Source: JAKSUT01 sp045616505
GTDB lineage: Bacteria; Cyanobacteriota; Vampirovibrionia; Gastranaerophilales; Gastranaerophilaceae
Direction of reading: 5' to 3'
NCBI GenBank assembly: GCA_045616505.1
Contig: JAZLGV010000127.1
Coordinates: 1 to 58,802 of the forward strand
DNA: 58,802 bases
Shown: one piece after another, positions 42,503 through 50,290 of the stretch
How the letters are laid out: each line of letters begins with the position of its first letter
How positions within the stretch are numbered: the first letter of the stretch is position 1
Notes under the pieces: generated by a model
What the model was told of the DNA's origin: nothing
What the model saw: the letters and a program-made list of their open reading frames with translations, nothing else
The model's database searches: none
Program-made: the position numbers and the translations under genes

Positions 42503-44089
42503 TTGTTATTTGTAAGAAAAAATAGAAAAATATTTGGATTTACTCTTGCTGAAATGTTAGCAGCGTTATTGATTGTTTCTGTTTTGGCTGCGGTTGTTGT
42601 TCCAGTTTTAATGACAGCTGTTCCTTCTACAAATAAAACTATGCTTAAAAAGGCTTATAGTACAACTGAAAAAACTATATTTCATATTTTGGCAAAAAAA
42701 GATGCAGATAAAAATTTTATCTTTAAACTTAACCAAGCTTTTATGGATGTTACTCCTGATGCGAATACAGGTACGATGAACAAGTTTTGTTTTTATTTTA
42801 AAGATACTTTGAACACTATTGATGTTACTGGGGTTGATTGTCCTGCTGCGGGTGTTGTTAATACTGTTCCTATAAGATTTGCAAAAACTCCTGATGGAAT
42901 TGATTGGTTTATTTCACCATCAAATTTTCAACCTATAAATTATGATGAAGTTGCAAGACGTACAAACGAAGCAATGCAAGCGTATGCTAATCAACAAGCT
43001 GATAATGCTGTTAATGCAAAAATGTCAGAGATTGAGCAAAAAGCAAATGCAGCAAAAAATGTAGCTTTAAATGAAGCTCTTGCTACTCCTATTAAAGAAG
43101 TTGATACGGATTCTTCTGTAAGTCATCATTGTAGTCTTACTTCTTGTGATTGTCCAAAATCACAAGAACTATATCAGTTTATTAAATTTTCTAAAAATAC
43201 TACTGGTGATACTTTGATAGATTTAAATTATCCAAATGAATTAGCTGAAAGAGAATTGTTTGATATGACTTTTGGTATGTCTGTAAATCCTTGTGATAAT
43301 ACTTTAGATCCTTCAAGTCCTTGTATAAGTACAGAGGAAAAAGATTATTATCAGAGTTTCGATTTTGGTGCTACAGGTAAAGATGTCTTTTTTATAAGAG
43401 TTACGACCAAGAAGACACTTTTGCTTGCTTATTCGTTTGAGATTCGTGGAAATACTTATCAAGAGTTTACATCTAGCGGTTCCGAAAATATTACAAGACA
43501 ATTTGATGGAGCTTCAAATTGCCCTTGTAGTATGATTGACCCTAGATATGTTTGTGAATCAGAGTTTATAAAATCAACTTTTAATAATAAAGTTTCAGAA
43601 CTTGTAAATAGAATTAATAATCATATTAGCGACCTTGTGAATACTTTTAAAAATACATTGCAAGAAACTGCTAATAGTCTTGCTCAACATAAATATGATG
43701 AAGTTAAAAATAGTTTGATAAATCAAATTAGAGAAGAGACTATGCAAACAGAAATGAATAATAAAACTGTTTATAATACATATTACCAAAACTATTTGAA
43801 TTCTGCTCCTGGTTCTGGTAATCAGTTAAAAGATTTTCCTTTGAAAATTGTTGTAGATGTTAATGGTATGTCTAAGCCACCAAATTGTTCTGCTGACACA
43901 AGTGCTTATGCAGCAACATATATGCCTTCAGGATATCGTAATACGAATTGCCCTGACCCTGACACCTTTATTTTTGGTATCAGATATGATGGCAAAATTC
44001 GTATAGCAAATTCTGCATCAAGTTATGCAACAACTGCAGTTACGGATCCTGTTGCTAATAAATATTTACAAACTTTCATTAACAATTAA
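42503..44089 (+). CDS. Type IV pilin-like protein with large helical insertion
   Basis: 528 residues, a paralogue of the preceding pilin. The leader ends FG before FTLAEML, with a hydrophobic helix after. TPDGIDWFI (about 129-137) and DVNGMSKPPNCS (from 452) match TPDGIEWYY and DVNGSSKPPNCS of the 206-residue pilin, but the two marks are about 320 residues apart here against 26 there. The roughly 296-residue insert holds Ala/Asn-rich coiled-coil (NEAMQAYANQQADN, KAKN-like repeats), a Cys-rich patch (HHCSLTSCDCPKS) and a beta-rich part. TTG 42503 is 12 nt after AAAGG. Such enlarged minor pilins often sit at the tip and bind ligands. Confidence 0.85.
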   Translation: MLFVRKNRKIFGFTLAEMLAALLIVSVLAAVVVPVLMTAVPSTNKTMLKKAYSTTEKTIFHILAKKDADKNFIFKLNQAFMDVTPDANTGTMNKFCFYFKDTLNTIDVTGVDCPAAGVVNTVPIRFAKTPDGIDWFISPSNFQPINYDEVARRTNEAMQAYANQQADNAVNAKMSEIEQKANAAKNVALNEALATPIKEVDTDSSVSHHCSLTSCDCPKSQELYQFIKFSKNTTGDTLIDLNYPNELAERELFDMTFGMSVNPCDNTLDPSSPCISTEEKDYYQSFDFGATGKDVFFIRVTTKKTLLLAYSFEIRGNTYQEFTSSGSENITRQFDGASNCPCSMIDPRYVCESEFIKSTFNNKVSELVNRINNHISDLVNTFKNTLQETANSLAQHKYDEVKNSLINQIREETMQTEMNNKTVYNTYYQNYLNSAPGSGNQLKDFPLKIVVDVNGMSKPPNCSADTSAYAATYMPSGYRNTNCPDPDTFIFGIRYDGKIRIANSASSYATTAVTDPVANKYLQTFINN

Positions 44090-44102
44090 GTTTAAGTTTA
44101 AC

Positions 44103-44789
44103 CTAGTTTACAGGAATATCGATTGGATATTTTAGTGTAACGGTGATGATTTCGCCTTTTTTAAGAACTACATCTTCACCTTTTCTAAATATATCAGCTA
44201 TGCTGTCACCAAATAAATACGCACCTCCAGCAATTCCGCCACCTAGTGCGCAAAATGGAACTGTTATTATTTTTGCACCTGTAAAAGCATCTCCAGCATT
44301 AATTCCTGTTTGTGTAGCATTTTTTGTTATTTCAACAGTTTTTGTCCAGTTGTTTTGTAGAGCTTCTCCGTATCCAAGAGAGTTGTATATTCCGCCTTCA
44401 TAATTTTGTTTTTTGCAGTTGTAAAGAGCAAGTGAAAGTGGAAGTTGTCTGCCGTTTGGAGTTACAACGTGGTCAAAATCTATATATAAAACTGCTCCAC
44501 GAGAAAGCATTTTGGCATTTTTTACTTTGTTTACTGTTCCTCTTACTATTGAACCAGCTGGTAAAATTACTGAGTTTTCAATTTTTTGGTCTTCAATTAA
44601 TTTTGCTGAAAAATCTGCACCTTGATAAGTTGCGTATGTTGCAATTGTATTCAATAGTTCAAATTGAAGTTTTGTTCCTGCTGGAATACGTCTTGTTTTG
44701 GCATTTCCACTTAATGGAGCAGCTTCTACTTGTGATGCAAATATTAATATTGATAATGTAATAACTAATGTTTTTATAAAGTTTCTCAT
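44103..44789 (-). CDS. Exported beta-rich protein of unknown function
   Basis: 228 residues with a signal peptide (MRNFIKTLVITLSILIFASQVEAA). The mature part has two related motifs, RIPAGTKLQFELLNTI and ILPAGSIVRGTVNKVK, then VLYIDFDHVVTPNGRQLPLS; a glycine-rich hydrophobic stretch (IITVPFCALGGGIAGGAYLF) follows, then LKKGEIITVTLKYPID. The PAG(T/S) repeats look like a small beta-barrel, as in outer-membrane assembly or conjugation-type proteins, but I do not recognise the family. ATG 44789 has GGGAGG; a longer frame to 44840 lacks a ribosome site. Converges on the long pilin gene, so it may be envelope-related. Confidence 0.75.
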   Translation of the reverse strand: MRNFIKTLVITLSILIFASQVEAAPLSGNAKTRRIPAGTKLQFELLNTIATYATYQGADFSAKLIEDQKIENSVILPAGSIVRGTVNKVKNAKMLSRGAVLYIDFDHVVTPNGRQLPLSLALYNCKKQNYEGGIYNSLGYGEALQNNWTKTVEITKNATQTGINAGDAFTGAKIITVPFCALGGGIAGGAYLFGDSIADIFRKGEDVVLKKGEIITVTLKYPIDIPVN

Positions 44790-44880
44790 GTTTCCTCCCT
44801 GTTTTTTCTTTATTTTAAAATAAAATTTACTCTTTTGCAAAATTTGAAATAAAATTTATAATATTGTTAGGGATATTGTC

Positions 44881-46092
44881 ATGGAATCTTTAAACTGGAT
44901 AAACAATTTAATAAATTATAATTTTTTATCAACGCAAGATGTTGTTGATGGTTTTGATATTGTTCGAGATAATTTAGGGTTTGAACATTTTTATTTGTTT
45001 TTCTTAAATCCAGAAGATTTGGAATTAAAGTATTCTGATACTTCTTTAAAATCTTTAAAAGTTTTAATTGATGAAAAGTTTAAGTCTGAAATTTTTAGCT
45101 CTAATCAAGTGTCAAAACTTCCGAGTGAAATTAACAAAGATTTGAAATTGAAAAACGATTTTTACATTGTAGAAAAATTGTCTTTGAATGGAACAATTTA
45201 TGGTGTGATTATTTTTTCTTTCGATAAAAAAGTCGTGTATAATGAAAAATTTAGTGTTTTTGCTTCAATAATTTCATATAAAATCAAAGATAAAGAGTTG
45301 TCTGAGGTGTTTACTCAGCAATTAAAAGCTATTCAAGACGGTTTTGTGGAAACGAGAAATGCTTATAAAACAATTAAAGAGCAAAATGAAAAAATCTTAA
45401 AATTAGATAAAATTAAAAATGAGTTTTTAGCCAATGTAACTCACGAATTGAGAACTCCTTTAAATTCAATAATTGGGTTTTCTGAAATGCTTTCGACAAA
45501 ACTGTTTGGGGATTTAAACGAAAAACAATCTGAGTATGTTGGTGAAATTTATATTGCAGGTGTTCATTTGCTAGGTATGATTAATGAGATTTTGGATATT
45601 TCAAAAATTGAATCTTGTGCGATGAAGTTGAATAAAAATAAATTCTTTATCTCAAGAGCTGTTGATGAAGTTTTGAATGTTGTAAATCCTCTTATTGTAA
45701 AAAAAGAAATTAAATTAGAAAAAATAGTTTGTCCTGAGGATTTTGAAGTCGTTGCAGATTTTCAAAAAATCAAACAAATTTTATATAATTTGGTAAGTAA
45801 CGCTATAAAATTTACTAAAGAAAGTGGAAATATAAATATTTCTGTTAAAAAAACAAAATCTAAATTTGTTATTTCTGTTCAGGATGATGGCATTGGTATT
45901 CCAAAAGATGCACAAGAAAAAATCTTTGAAAAATTCTTTCAAGTTGAATCACCTTATCTTAAATCAGAAAGTTCTACAGGATTAGGTTTGACTATTACTA
46001 AAGAATTTGCAATTATGCACGGTGGTAATATTAAAGTTGAAAGTGAACCAAACCAAGGTGCAAAATTTGTTGTAACTATGCCTTTGACTTAA
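44881..46092 (+). CDS. Soluble sensor histidine kinase (GAF-like + HisKA + HATPase)
   Basis: 403 residues without membrane segments. A GAF-like sensor (about 15-140), a short coiled linker, HisKA with phospho-acceptor His188 in LANVTHELRTPLNSIIGFSE, and a HATPase_c domain with N box LYNLVSNAIKFT, DDGIGIPKD, the F box (KIFEKFFQVE) and TGLGLTI. No receiver is fused and no response regulator is adjacent, so the partner is elsewhere. AGGGA precedes ATG 44881. Its last 17 bases overlap the convergent DUF512 gene. The input signal is unknown. Confidence 0.92.
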   Translation: MESLNWINNLINYNFLSTQDVVDGFDIVRDNLGFEHFYLFFLNPEDLELKYSDTSLKSLKVLIDEKFKSEIFSSNQVSKLPSEINKDLKLKNDFYIVEKLSLNGTIYGVIIFSFDKKVVYNEKFSVFASIISYKIKDKELSEVFTQQLKAIQDGFVETRNAYKTIKEQNEKILKLDKIKNEFLANVTHELRTPLNSIIGFSEMLSTKLFGDLNEKQSEYVGEIYIAGVHLLGMINEILDISKIESCAMKLNKNKFFISRAVDEVLNVVNPLIVKKEIKLEKIVCPEDFEVVADFQKIKQILYNLVSNAIKFTKESGNINISVKKTKSKFVISVQDDGIGIPKDAQEKIFEKFFQVESPYLKSESSTGLGLTITKEFAIMHGGNIKVESEPNQGAKFVVTMPLT

Positions 46093-47374
46093 TGAAATCA
46101 ATAATTTCTTTTGTTGAATAAATGTCTTTTACAACCAAAAAGTTTAGTTTTGTTTTTTCTTTTACGTCATCAAGTGTTTTTCCGTTAAGAAAATCTTGAG
46201 TATATTTTCTAAGCATTACGCTTGATATTATGACTGTTGTATTTTTGTCTTTTATTTGTTTTAGAGTTTTTGTTAAATCGTCTGATGTTACAAGTCCTGC
46301 AACGCTTATTGAATTTCCCCAAAAGTCTGATGATACAGCATCAACTGAAACATTTAATCCTTTTATGTTTGCAAGTTTTCTTGCTATTTCAATGAATGCA
46401 GGTTTTGCAAGTTTTGAAGTTGCGAAAAATATACTTGTTTGAGTTTTTAACTCTTTTGGTAAATCATTTGAATTTTCTTCAAAATCGTTTAGCAACAATC
46501 TTAATGCTCCAACTCCATCGTCAAGTTGTGAAAAATCTCCGTAATATTCTGCTTTTGGAATTTCTTGCTCTGCAAGTGCAAAAAATTCATCAGAACAGCA
46601 AGCTATGTTGGCTTTTACGTCTTTGTTGAATTTGTTTACTATATCTATCGTTTCTTTTGCAATTGTTTTTGTTACTGGTTTTAAAACAGAATTTTTTCTG
46701 TATTTTGTAATCCCTACCGGCACTATTGCAATTGATACTACGTTTTTTAGTTTTGATAAGTCGTTTAAAGTTCTTTTTAATTCTTCTCCGTCATTGAATG
46801 TTGGACATAGAACAATTTGGATATGAACAGGAATTTCTAATTTTGCTAACCATTTTAAATTTTTATATATGGTTGCAGCGTTTGGGTTATTAAGCATTTT
46901 TACTCTTAAATCAGGATTTGTTGTGTGTACTGAAATATAAAGAGGTCCAAGTTTTAATAACTCAATGCGTTTTTTATCTTTTGCAGAAAGATTTGTAAGA
47001 GTTATATAAGTTCCTTGTAAATATGACAATCTGTAATCATCGTCTTTTATATATAATGTATCTCTCAAACCTTTTGGTTGTTGATCAACAAAGCAAAAGA
47101 TACATTTATTACAACAAGGTTTAACTTTGTCAAAAACTGCACTTTCAAATATTATCCCTAAATTATCATCGTAGTCTTTTTCAAGTTCAATTATTTCTTC
47201 TTCACCATTTTTTTTCTTTATTTCCAAAGTTAAAAATTCGCTTTTGCACAAAAAATTGTAGTCGATTAAATCGTTTATTTTTTGTTCGTCAATTGATACG
47301 ATTTCATCGCCTGCTTGAAGTTCTAATTCTTCTGCGATTGAGTCTTTTTCTACGCTATTTATTATTGCTGGCAT
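46076..47374 (-). CDS. DUF512 radical-SAM protein with N-terminal PDZ-like domain
   Basis: 432 residues. A PDZ-like start (INSVEKDSIAEELELQAGDE) is followed by a Cys-rich segment, CCNKCIFCFVDQQPKGLRDT, which fits a [4Fe-4S] radical-SAM or related iron-sulfur site, and by the DUF512 C-terminal half. The family is widespread in Clostridia and Cyanobacteria and its reaction is not known to me. It begins 1 bp after the stop of a PadR-like regulator, so both are one transcript. AGGA lies upstream of ATG 47374. Confidence 0.88.
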   Translation of the reverse strand: MPAIINSVEKDSIAEELELQAGDEIVSIDEQKINDLIDYNFLCKSEFLTLEIKKKNGEEEIIELEKDYDDNLGIIFESAVFDKVKPCCNKCIFCFVDQQPKGLRDTLYIKDDDYRLSYLQGTYITLTNLSAKDKKRIELLKLGPLYISVHTTNPDLRVKMLNNPNAATIYKNLKWLAKLEIPVHIQIVLCPTFNDGEELKRTLNDLSKLKNVVSIAIVPVGITKYRKNSVLKPVTKTIAKETIDIVNKFNKDVKANIACCSDEFFALAEQEIPKAEYYGDFSQLDDGVGALRLLLNDFEENSNDLPKELKTQTSIFFATSKLAKPAFIEIARKLANIKGLNVSVDAVSSDFWGNSISVAGLVTSDDLTKTLKQIKDKNTTVIISSVMLRKYTQDFLNGKTLDDVKEKTKLNFLVVKDIYSTKEIIDFIKSKA

Positions 47375-47375
47375 T

Positions 47376-47894
47376 TTAAATTTTTCCTAAATCTTTTTCA
47401 AAATTTTCTACTAAGTTTATAAAGTTTTTATATTCCATTACAGTGTTATCTATCATCATTCTCGCATAAAAATCAAGTTTTTTGTCATCTTTTAAAATCT
47501 CTTCTGCTTGAATTTTATGTTCATAAGCTTTATTTTTTATTGTGTTAAATAATTCTTTTCTGCTTTCTGGAGAAAGGTAAGTTGCACAAGAAATTTTTAT
47601 TGCTGCCGCTGATTGAAATTGTAAAGGGTTATCAGATATTGGTTCAAGTGCCAAATATTTCAATTTATCTTTACCTTTTTCTGTAATGGTATAAATTCCT
47701 GATAATTTTCCCCCTTCAGACATTTTTTGTCTTACTTCGATTGAGTTTTCTTCTTTTAATCTATCAAGTGCAGGTTTTATTGCTCCAAAACTTGGTTTTG
47801 AATATGTGCCAAAAACATTATGAATGTATGAGTGAATTGCATACATTGTTAATGAATTTTTGTATAGAGCGTATAATATCATTAGTTCAATCAT
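47376..47894 (-). CDS. PadR-family transcriptional regulator
   Basis: 172 residues. The N-terminal winged helix (MIELMILYALYKNSLTMYAI, FGAIKPALDRLKEENSIEVR, GIYTITEKGKDKL) fits PadR; the C-terminal helices (about 110-170) form the dimerisation arm, as in Vir-like/PadR subfamily 2. It lies directly upstream of the DUF512 gene and probably controls that transcript. ATG 47894 lacks a ribosome site; TGA-TAAAAT ends 6 nt upstream, so a bound repressor near the start codon would block both transcription and translation. Confidence 0.85.
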   Translation of the reverse strand: MIELMILYALYKNSLTMYAIHSYIHNVFGTYSKPSFGAIKPALDRLKEENSIEVRQKMSEGGKLSGIYTITEKGKDKLKYLALEPISDNPLQFQSAAAIKISCATYLSPESRKELFNTIKNKAYEHKIQAEEILKDDKKLDFYARMMIDNTVMEYKNFINLVENFEKDLGKI

Positions 47895-47900
47895 ATTTTG

Positions 47901-47909
47901 ATTTTATCA
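47901..47909 (-). promoter_or_regulatory. Extended -10 element exactly 6 nt before ATG (leaderless candidate)
   Basis: On the minus strand TGA-TAAAAT (47909 down to 47901), then CAAAAT, then ATG 47894. No Shine-Dalgarno. The best example in the window. Confidence 0.6.
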
Positions 47910-48022
47910 TATTTAGTATAAATTTCTTTTTGTTAAGTTTTGTATTGATTTATTTTTTTTATAGCAATAAAATATATTTACTCTTTTTAGTATGGTCAAG
48001 TTAAAAAATTAGGTGTTTTGTT

Positions 48023-48385
48023 ATGAAAATTAATTCTGTAAGTAATGGTAATTATTCAAATCAAGCTTTTTCTGGTTCTATAAAAATTAGTCAGAAGTCT
48101 TATGGTTCTATTATTTCAAAACAACATTTTATGACAGATAAAAATGGCGATAAATTGCTAGAAACTCTTTTGAAAAGTATAGCTCCACAAGTGACTGAAA
48201 AACCGAAATTTATTGTAGGTTCACAAATTGAAATTTTGAATAAATGTATTAATTATGTTACAAATACAAATTTAAAAGCTGACCCAAGAGCAGTTGCTTG
48301 GATTGAAAATGCTGGAAATAGCTTGTATAAATTTTTCCAAGGTACAGCACAAAATTCGTTCATTACTGTTTTAAAATTAAAATAA
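48023..48385 (+). CDS. Small F-x-G-tagged protein, unknown function
   Basis: 120 residues. Starts MKINSVSNGNYSNQAFSGS, with IKIS after the motif. The rest is a small mixed fold with no signal peptide or membrane helix (LLETLLKSIAPQV, DPRAVAWIENAGNSLYKFF). AGGTG at 48011-48015 is the ribosome site. Followed 12 nt later by another protein of the same N-terminal type; beyond the N-terminus the two are not clearly related. Not recognised. Confidence 0.7.
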   Translation: MKINSVSNGNYSNQAFSGSIKISQKSYGSIISKQHFMTDKNGDKLLETLLKSIAPQVTEKPKFIVGSQIEILNKCINYVTNTNLKADPRAVAWIENAGNSLYKFFQGTAQNSFITVLKLK

Positions 48386-48397
48386 TAGAGGTAAATA

Positions 48398-48772
48398 ATG
48401 ATAAATTCAGTTAATAATTCCCCATCTTTTTCAGGTCTTGCAAAATTATCTATTACAGGTAAAGAGGCAATTGTAAAGAAAACAACAAAAGAACAAGATA
48501 AATTAATAAAATTATATGCAGATGAAATGTCAAAAAGAGGTGTTTTGCTTTATCCTGTAAGTAAAGAAAAAGCAAATTTCTTCCAAAAAGTTATTGATGT
48601 TGTTATGGGTGGAAAATTTGATTATGGTGATACTCCAAAATATATGTCAAATATGTCCACAGCTTCAAGAATGAAAAATTCTCCAAGTCCAAATTATTTA
48701 TGTTTTGGGGATTTGACTTTAGACAAACCTGGTAGTGTTGATTTTATTTTAAGATTTGATAAAACAGTTTAA
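48398..48772 (+). CDS. Small F-x-G-tagged protein, unknown function
   Basis: 124 residues. Starts MINSVNNSPSFSGLAKLS, closely like the N-terminus of the gene just upstream. The body is basic (KKTTKEQDKLIKLYADEM), ends in strands (VDFILRFDK) and carries no signal peptide. AGAGG precedes ATG 48398. Ends at a clear terminator, so both F-x-G genes form one transcript, divergent from padR. Confidence 0.7.
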   Translation: MINSVNNSPSFSGLAKLSITGKEAIVKKTTKEQDKLIKLYADEMSKRGVLLYPVSKEKANFFQKVIDVVMGGKFDYGDTPKYMSNMSTASRMKNSPSPNYLCFGDLTLDKPGSVDFILRFDKTV

Positions 48773-48778
48773 ATTATA

Positions 48779-48810
48779 AAAAAAACAGGATGTGTGTTTC
48801 CTGTTTTTTT
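48779..48810. terminator. Terminator after the two F-x-G genes
   Basis: A 12-bp perfect stem (48779-48790 with 48799-48810), 8-nt loop, A run before and seven T after. Confidence 0.9.
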
Positions 48811-48858
48811 ATGTATAATGAATATAATTATTTTAATTAAAAATTACTAGGTGGATTT

Positions 48859-49605
48859 ATGAATAGTGTATTAGAAAGCTCTGATATTAAGATTAGAGAG
48901 ATTGTTGAATTAAACGAAATAAAGCATGTCGCAGTGATTATGGACGGAAATAGACGTTGGGCAAAATTACATAAGTTGCCAACTCCTATGGGACACAAAA
49001 AAGGTGTCGATGCTTTGAAAAATACTGTTAAAGCGTGTGATGATTTTGGTATTAAATATTTAACTGTGTATGCTTTTTCAACTGAAAATTGGAATAGAAA
49101 ACCAGAAGAAGTTGATTTTTTGATGGACTTGTTTGGCAAAACTATTAAAAATGAATTACAAGAATTGAATGAAAAAAATGTAGTTATGTCTTTTATCGGA
49201 GATACAACTAAACTTGGTTCTAAATTACAAGAAATTTTGCAAAATGCAGTTGAAAAAACAAAAAATAATACAGGTGTTCATTTGCAAATTGCTTTCAATT
49301 ATGGTGCTAGAGCAGAAATTGCAAGAGCAGTAAAAAGTATTGCAAGTGATGTTAAAGATGGAAAACTTTCAATAGAAGAAATTTCAGAAGATACGATTTC
49401 AAATGCTTTATATACATCAAATATCCCTGACCCTGATTATTTAGTCAGAACAGGTGGCGAAATGAGAATTTCAAATTATTTGTTATGGCAAATAGCTTAT
49501 TCTGAACTTATTATTATTGATAAATTCTGGCCTGAATTTGATAAAGATGTTTTAAAAGAGACTATTTTGACGTTTAATTCACGTCAAAGACGTTTTGGGG
49601 CATAG
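48859..49605 (+). CDS. uppS: Undecaprenyl diphosphate synthase (isoprenyl transferase)
   Basis: Builds the C55 lipid carrier for peptidoglycan and surface polysaccharides. 248 residues with the catalytic Asp in VIMDGNRRWAK, YAFSTENWNR, NYGARAEI and the C-terminal DYLVRTGGEMRISNYLLWQ, all UppS signatures. AGGTGG lies before ATG 48859; TATAAT (48814-48819) is a plausible -10. The rdgB start follows 5 nt after the stop. Confidence 0.97.
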   Translation: MNSVLESSDIKIREIVELNEIKHVAVIMDGNRRWAKLHKLPTPMGHKKGVDALKNTVKACDDFGIKYLTVYAFSTENWNRKPEEVDFLMDLFGKTIKNELQELNEKNVVMSFIGDTTKLGSKLQEILQNAVEKTKNNTGVHLQIAFNYGARAEIARAVKSIASDVKDGKLSIEEISEDTISNALYTSNIPDPDYLVRTGGEMRISNYLLWQIAYSELIIIDKFWPEFDKDVLKETILTFNSRQRRFGA

Positions 49606-49609
49606 GATA

Positions 49610-50173
49610 ATGCAAATTGTTTTAGCTACTTCAAATCCGAATAAAGTCGAAGAAATTAATGCAATTACGCAAAAATCAGGTATTGAATTTATTTTGCCTC
49701 CAAGTGAATTTAATCCTATTGAAAATGGGAAAACTTTTGAAGAAAATTCTTATATAAAAGCAAAAGAAGCAAATAGATTAACAGGCATGATGACTTTGGC
49801 TGATGATTCAGGTTTGTGCGTAGATGCGTTGAATGGCGAACCTGGAATTTATTCTGCAAGATATGCGGAAACTCCAGCAAAACGTATTGAAAAATTATTA
49901 AAAAATTTAGAAAATGTTGAAGATAGAAGTGCAAGATTTAAATGTGCAATGACGTTGATTGCTCCAAACGGAGAACTTTTATTTAGCACCGTAGGTGTTT
50001 GTGAAGGTGAAATTGCTTATGATGTAAAAGGTCAAAATGGTTTTGGTTATGACCCAGTTTTTGTTGTTGCTGGAAAAAATATGACAATGGCAGAACTTTC
50101 AGAAGATGATAAAAATAAAATTTCTCACCGTGCAGTTGCATTAGAAAAAGTTATGAAATTTTTGTGTAAATAG
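49610..50173 (+). CDS. rdgB: Non-canonical purine NTP pyrophosphatase (RdgB/HAM1)
   Basis: Hydrolyses ITP, dITP and XTP to keep them out of nucleic acids. 187 residues with IVLATSNPNKVEE, TLADDSGLCVDAL, GIYSARYA, GFGYDPVF and ISHRAVAL, the complete family set. ATG 49610 starts just after the uppS stop; GGGG or AGGA in that stretch serves as ribosome site. Part of the uppS transcript. Confidence 0.96.
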   Translation: MQIVLATSNPNKVEEINAITQKSGIEFILPPSEFNPIENGKTFEENSYIKAKEANRLTGMMTLADDSGLCVDALNGEPGIYSARYAETPAKRIEKLLKNLENVEDRSARFKCAMTLIAPNGELLFSTVGVCEGEIAYDVKGQNGFGYDPVFVVAGKNMTMAELSEDDKNKISHRAVALEKVMKFLCK

Positions 50174-50185
50174 TTGTAAAAATTC

Positions 50186-50213
50186 TTGATTTTATTTGTG
50201 TTTGTAGGATAAT
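50186..50213 (+). promoter_or_regulatory. Promoter of the hydrogenase operon
   Basis: TTGATT (50186-50191), 16-nt spacer, GATAAT (50208-50213). Transcription would start near 50220, inside the operator-like palindrome that follows, leaving a leader of about 70 nt. Confidence 0.5.
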
Positions 50214-50217
50214 TATA

Positions 50218-50235
50218 TTGTGATAAATTTCACGG
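50218..50235. promoter_or_regulatory. Rex-like (or Crp/Fnr-like) operator
   Basis: TTGTGA-TAAAT-TTCACGG matches 16 of 18 positions of the Rex consensus TTGTGA-W5-TTCACAA (from memory) and also fits the Crp TGTGA-N6-TCACA pattern at 9 of 10 fixed positions. It overlaps the predicted transcript start of a NADH-linked hydrogenase, where repression by an NAD(H) sensor makes sense. Confidence 0.6.
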
Positions 50236-50290
50236 TTTAATTACGTTTAAACAATTTAATTGGAATTATAGTTAGACAAAGGAGAAAACG

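Noticed and set aside
47895..48022. PadR operator in the divergent region
   Set aside because: Only AT-rich partial symmetries (for example around TTTAGTATAAAT) are visible; none stands out enough to annotate.
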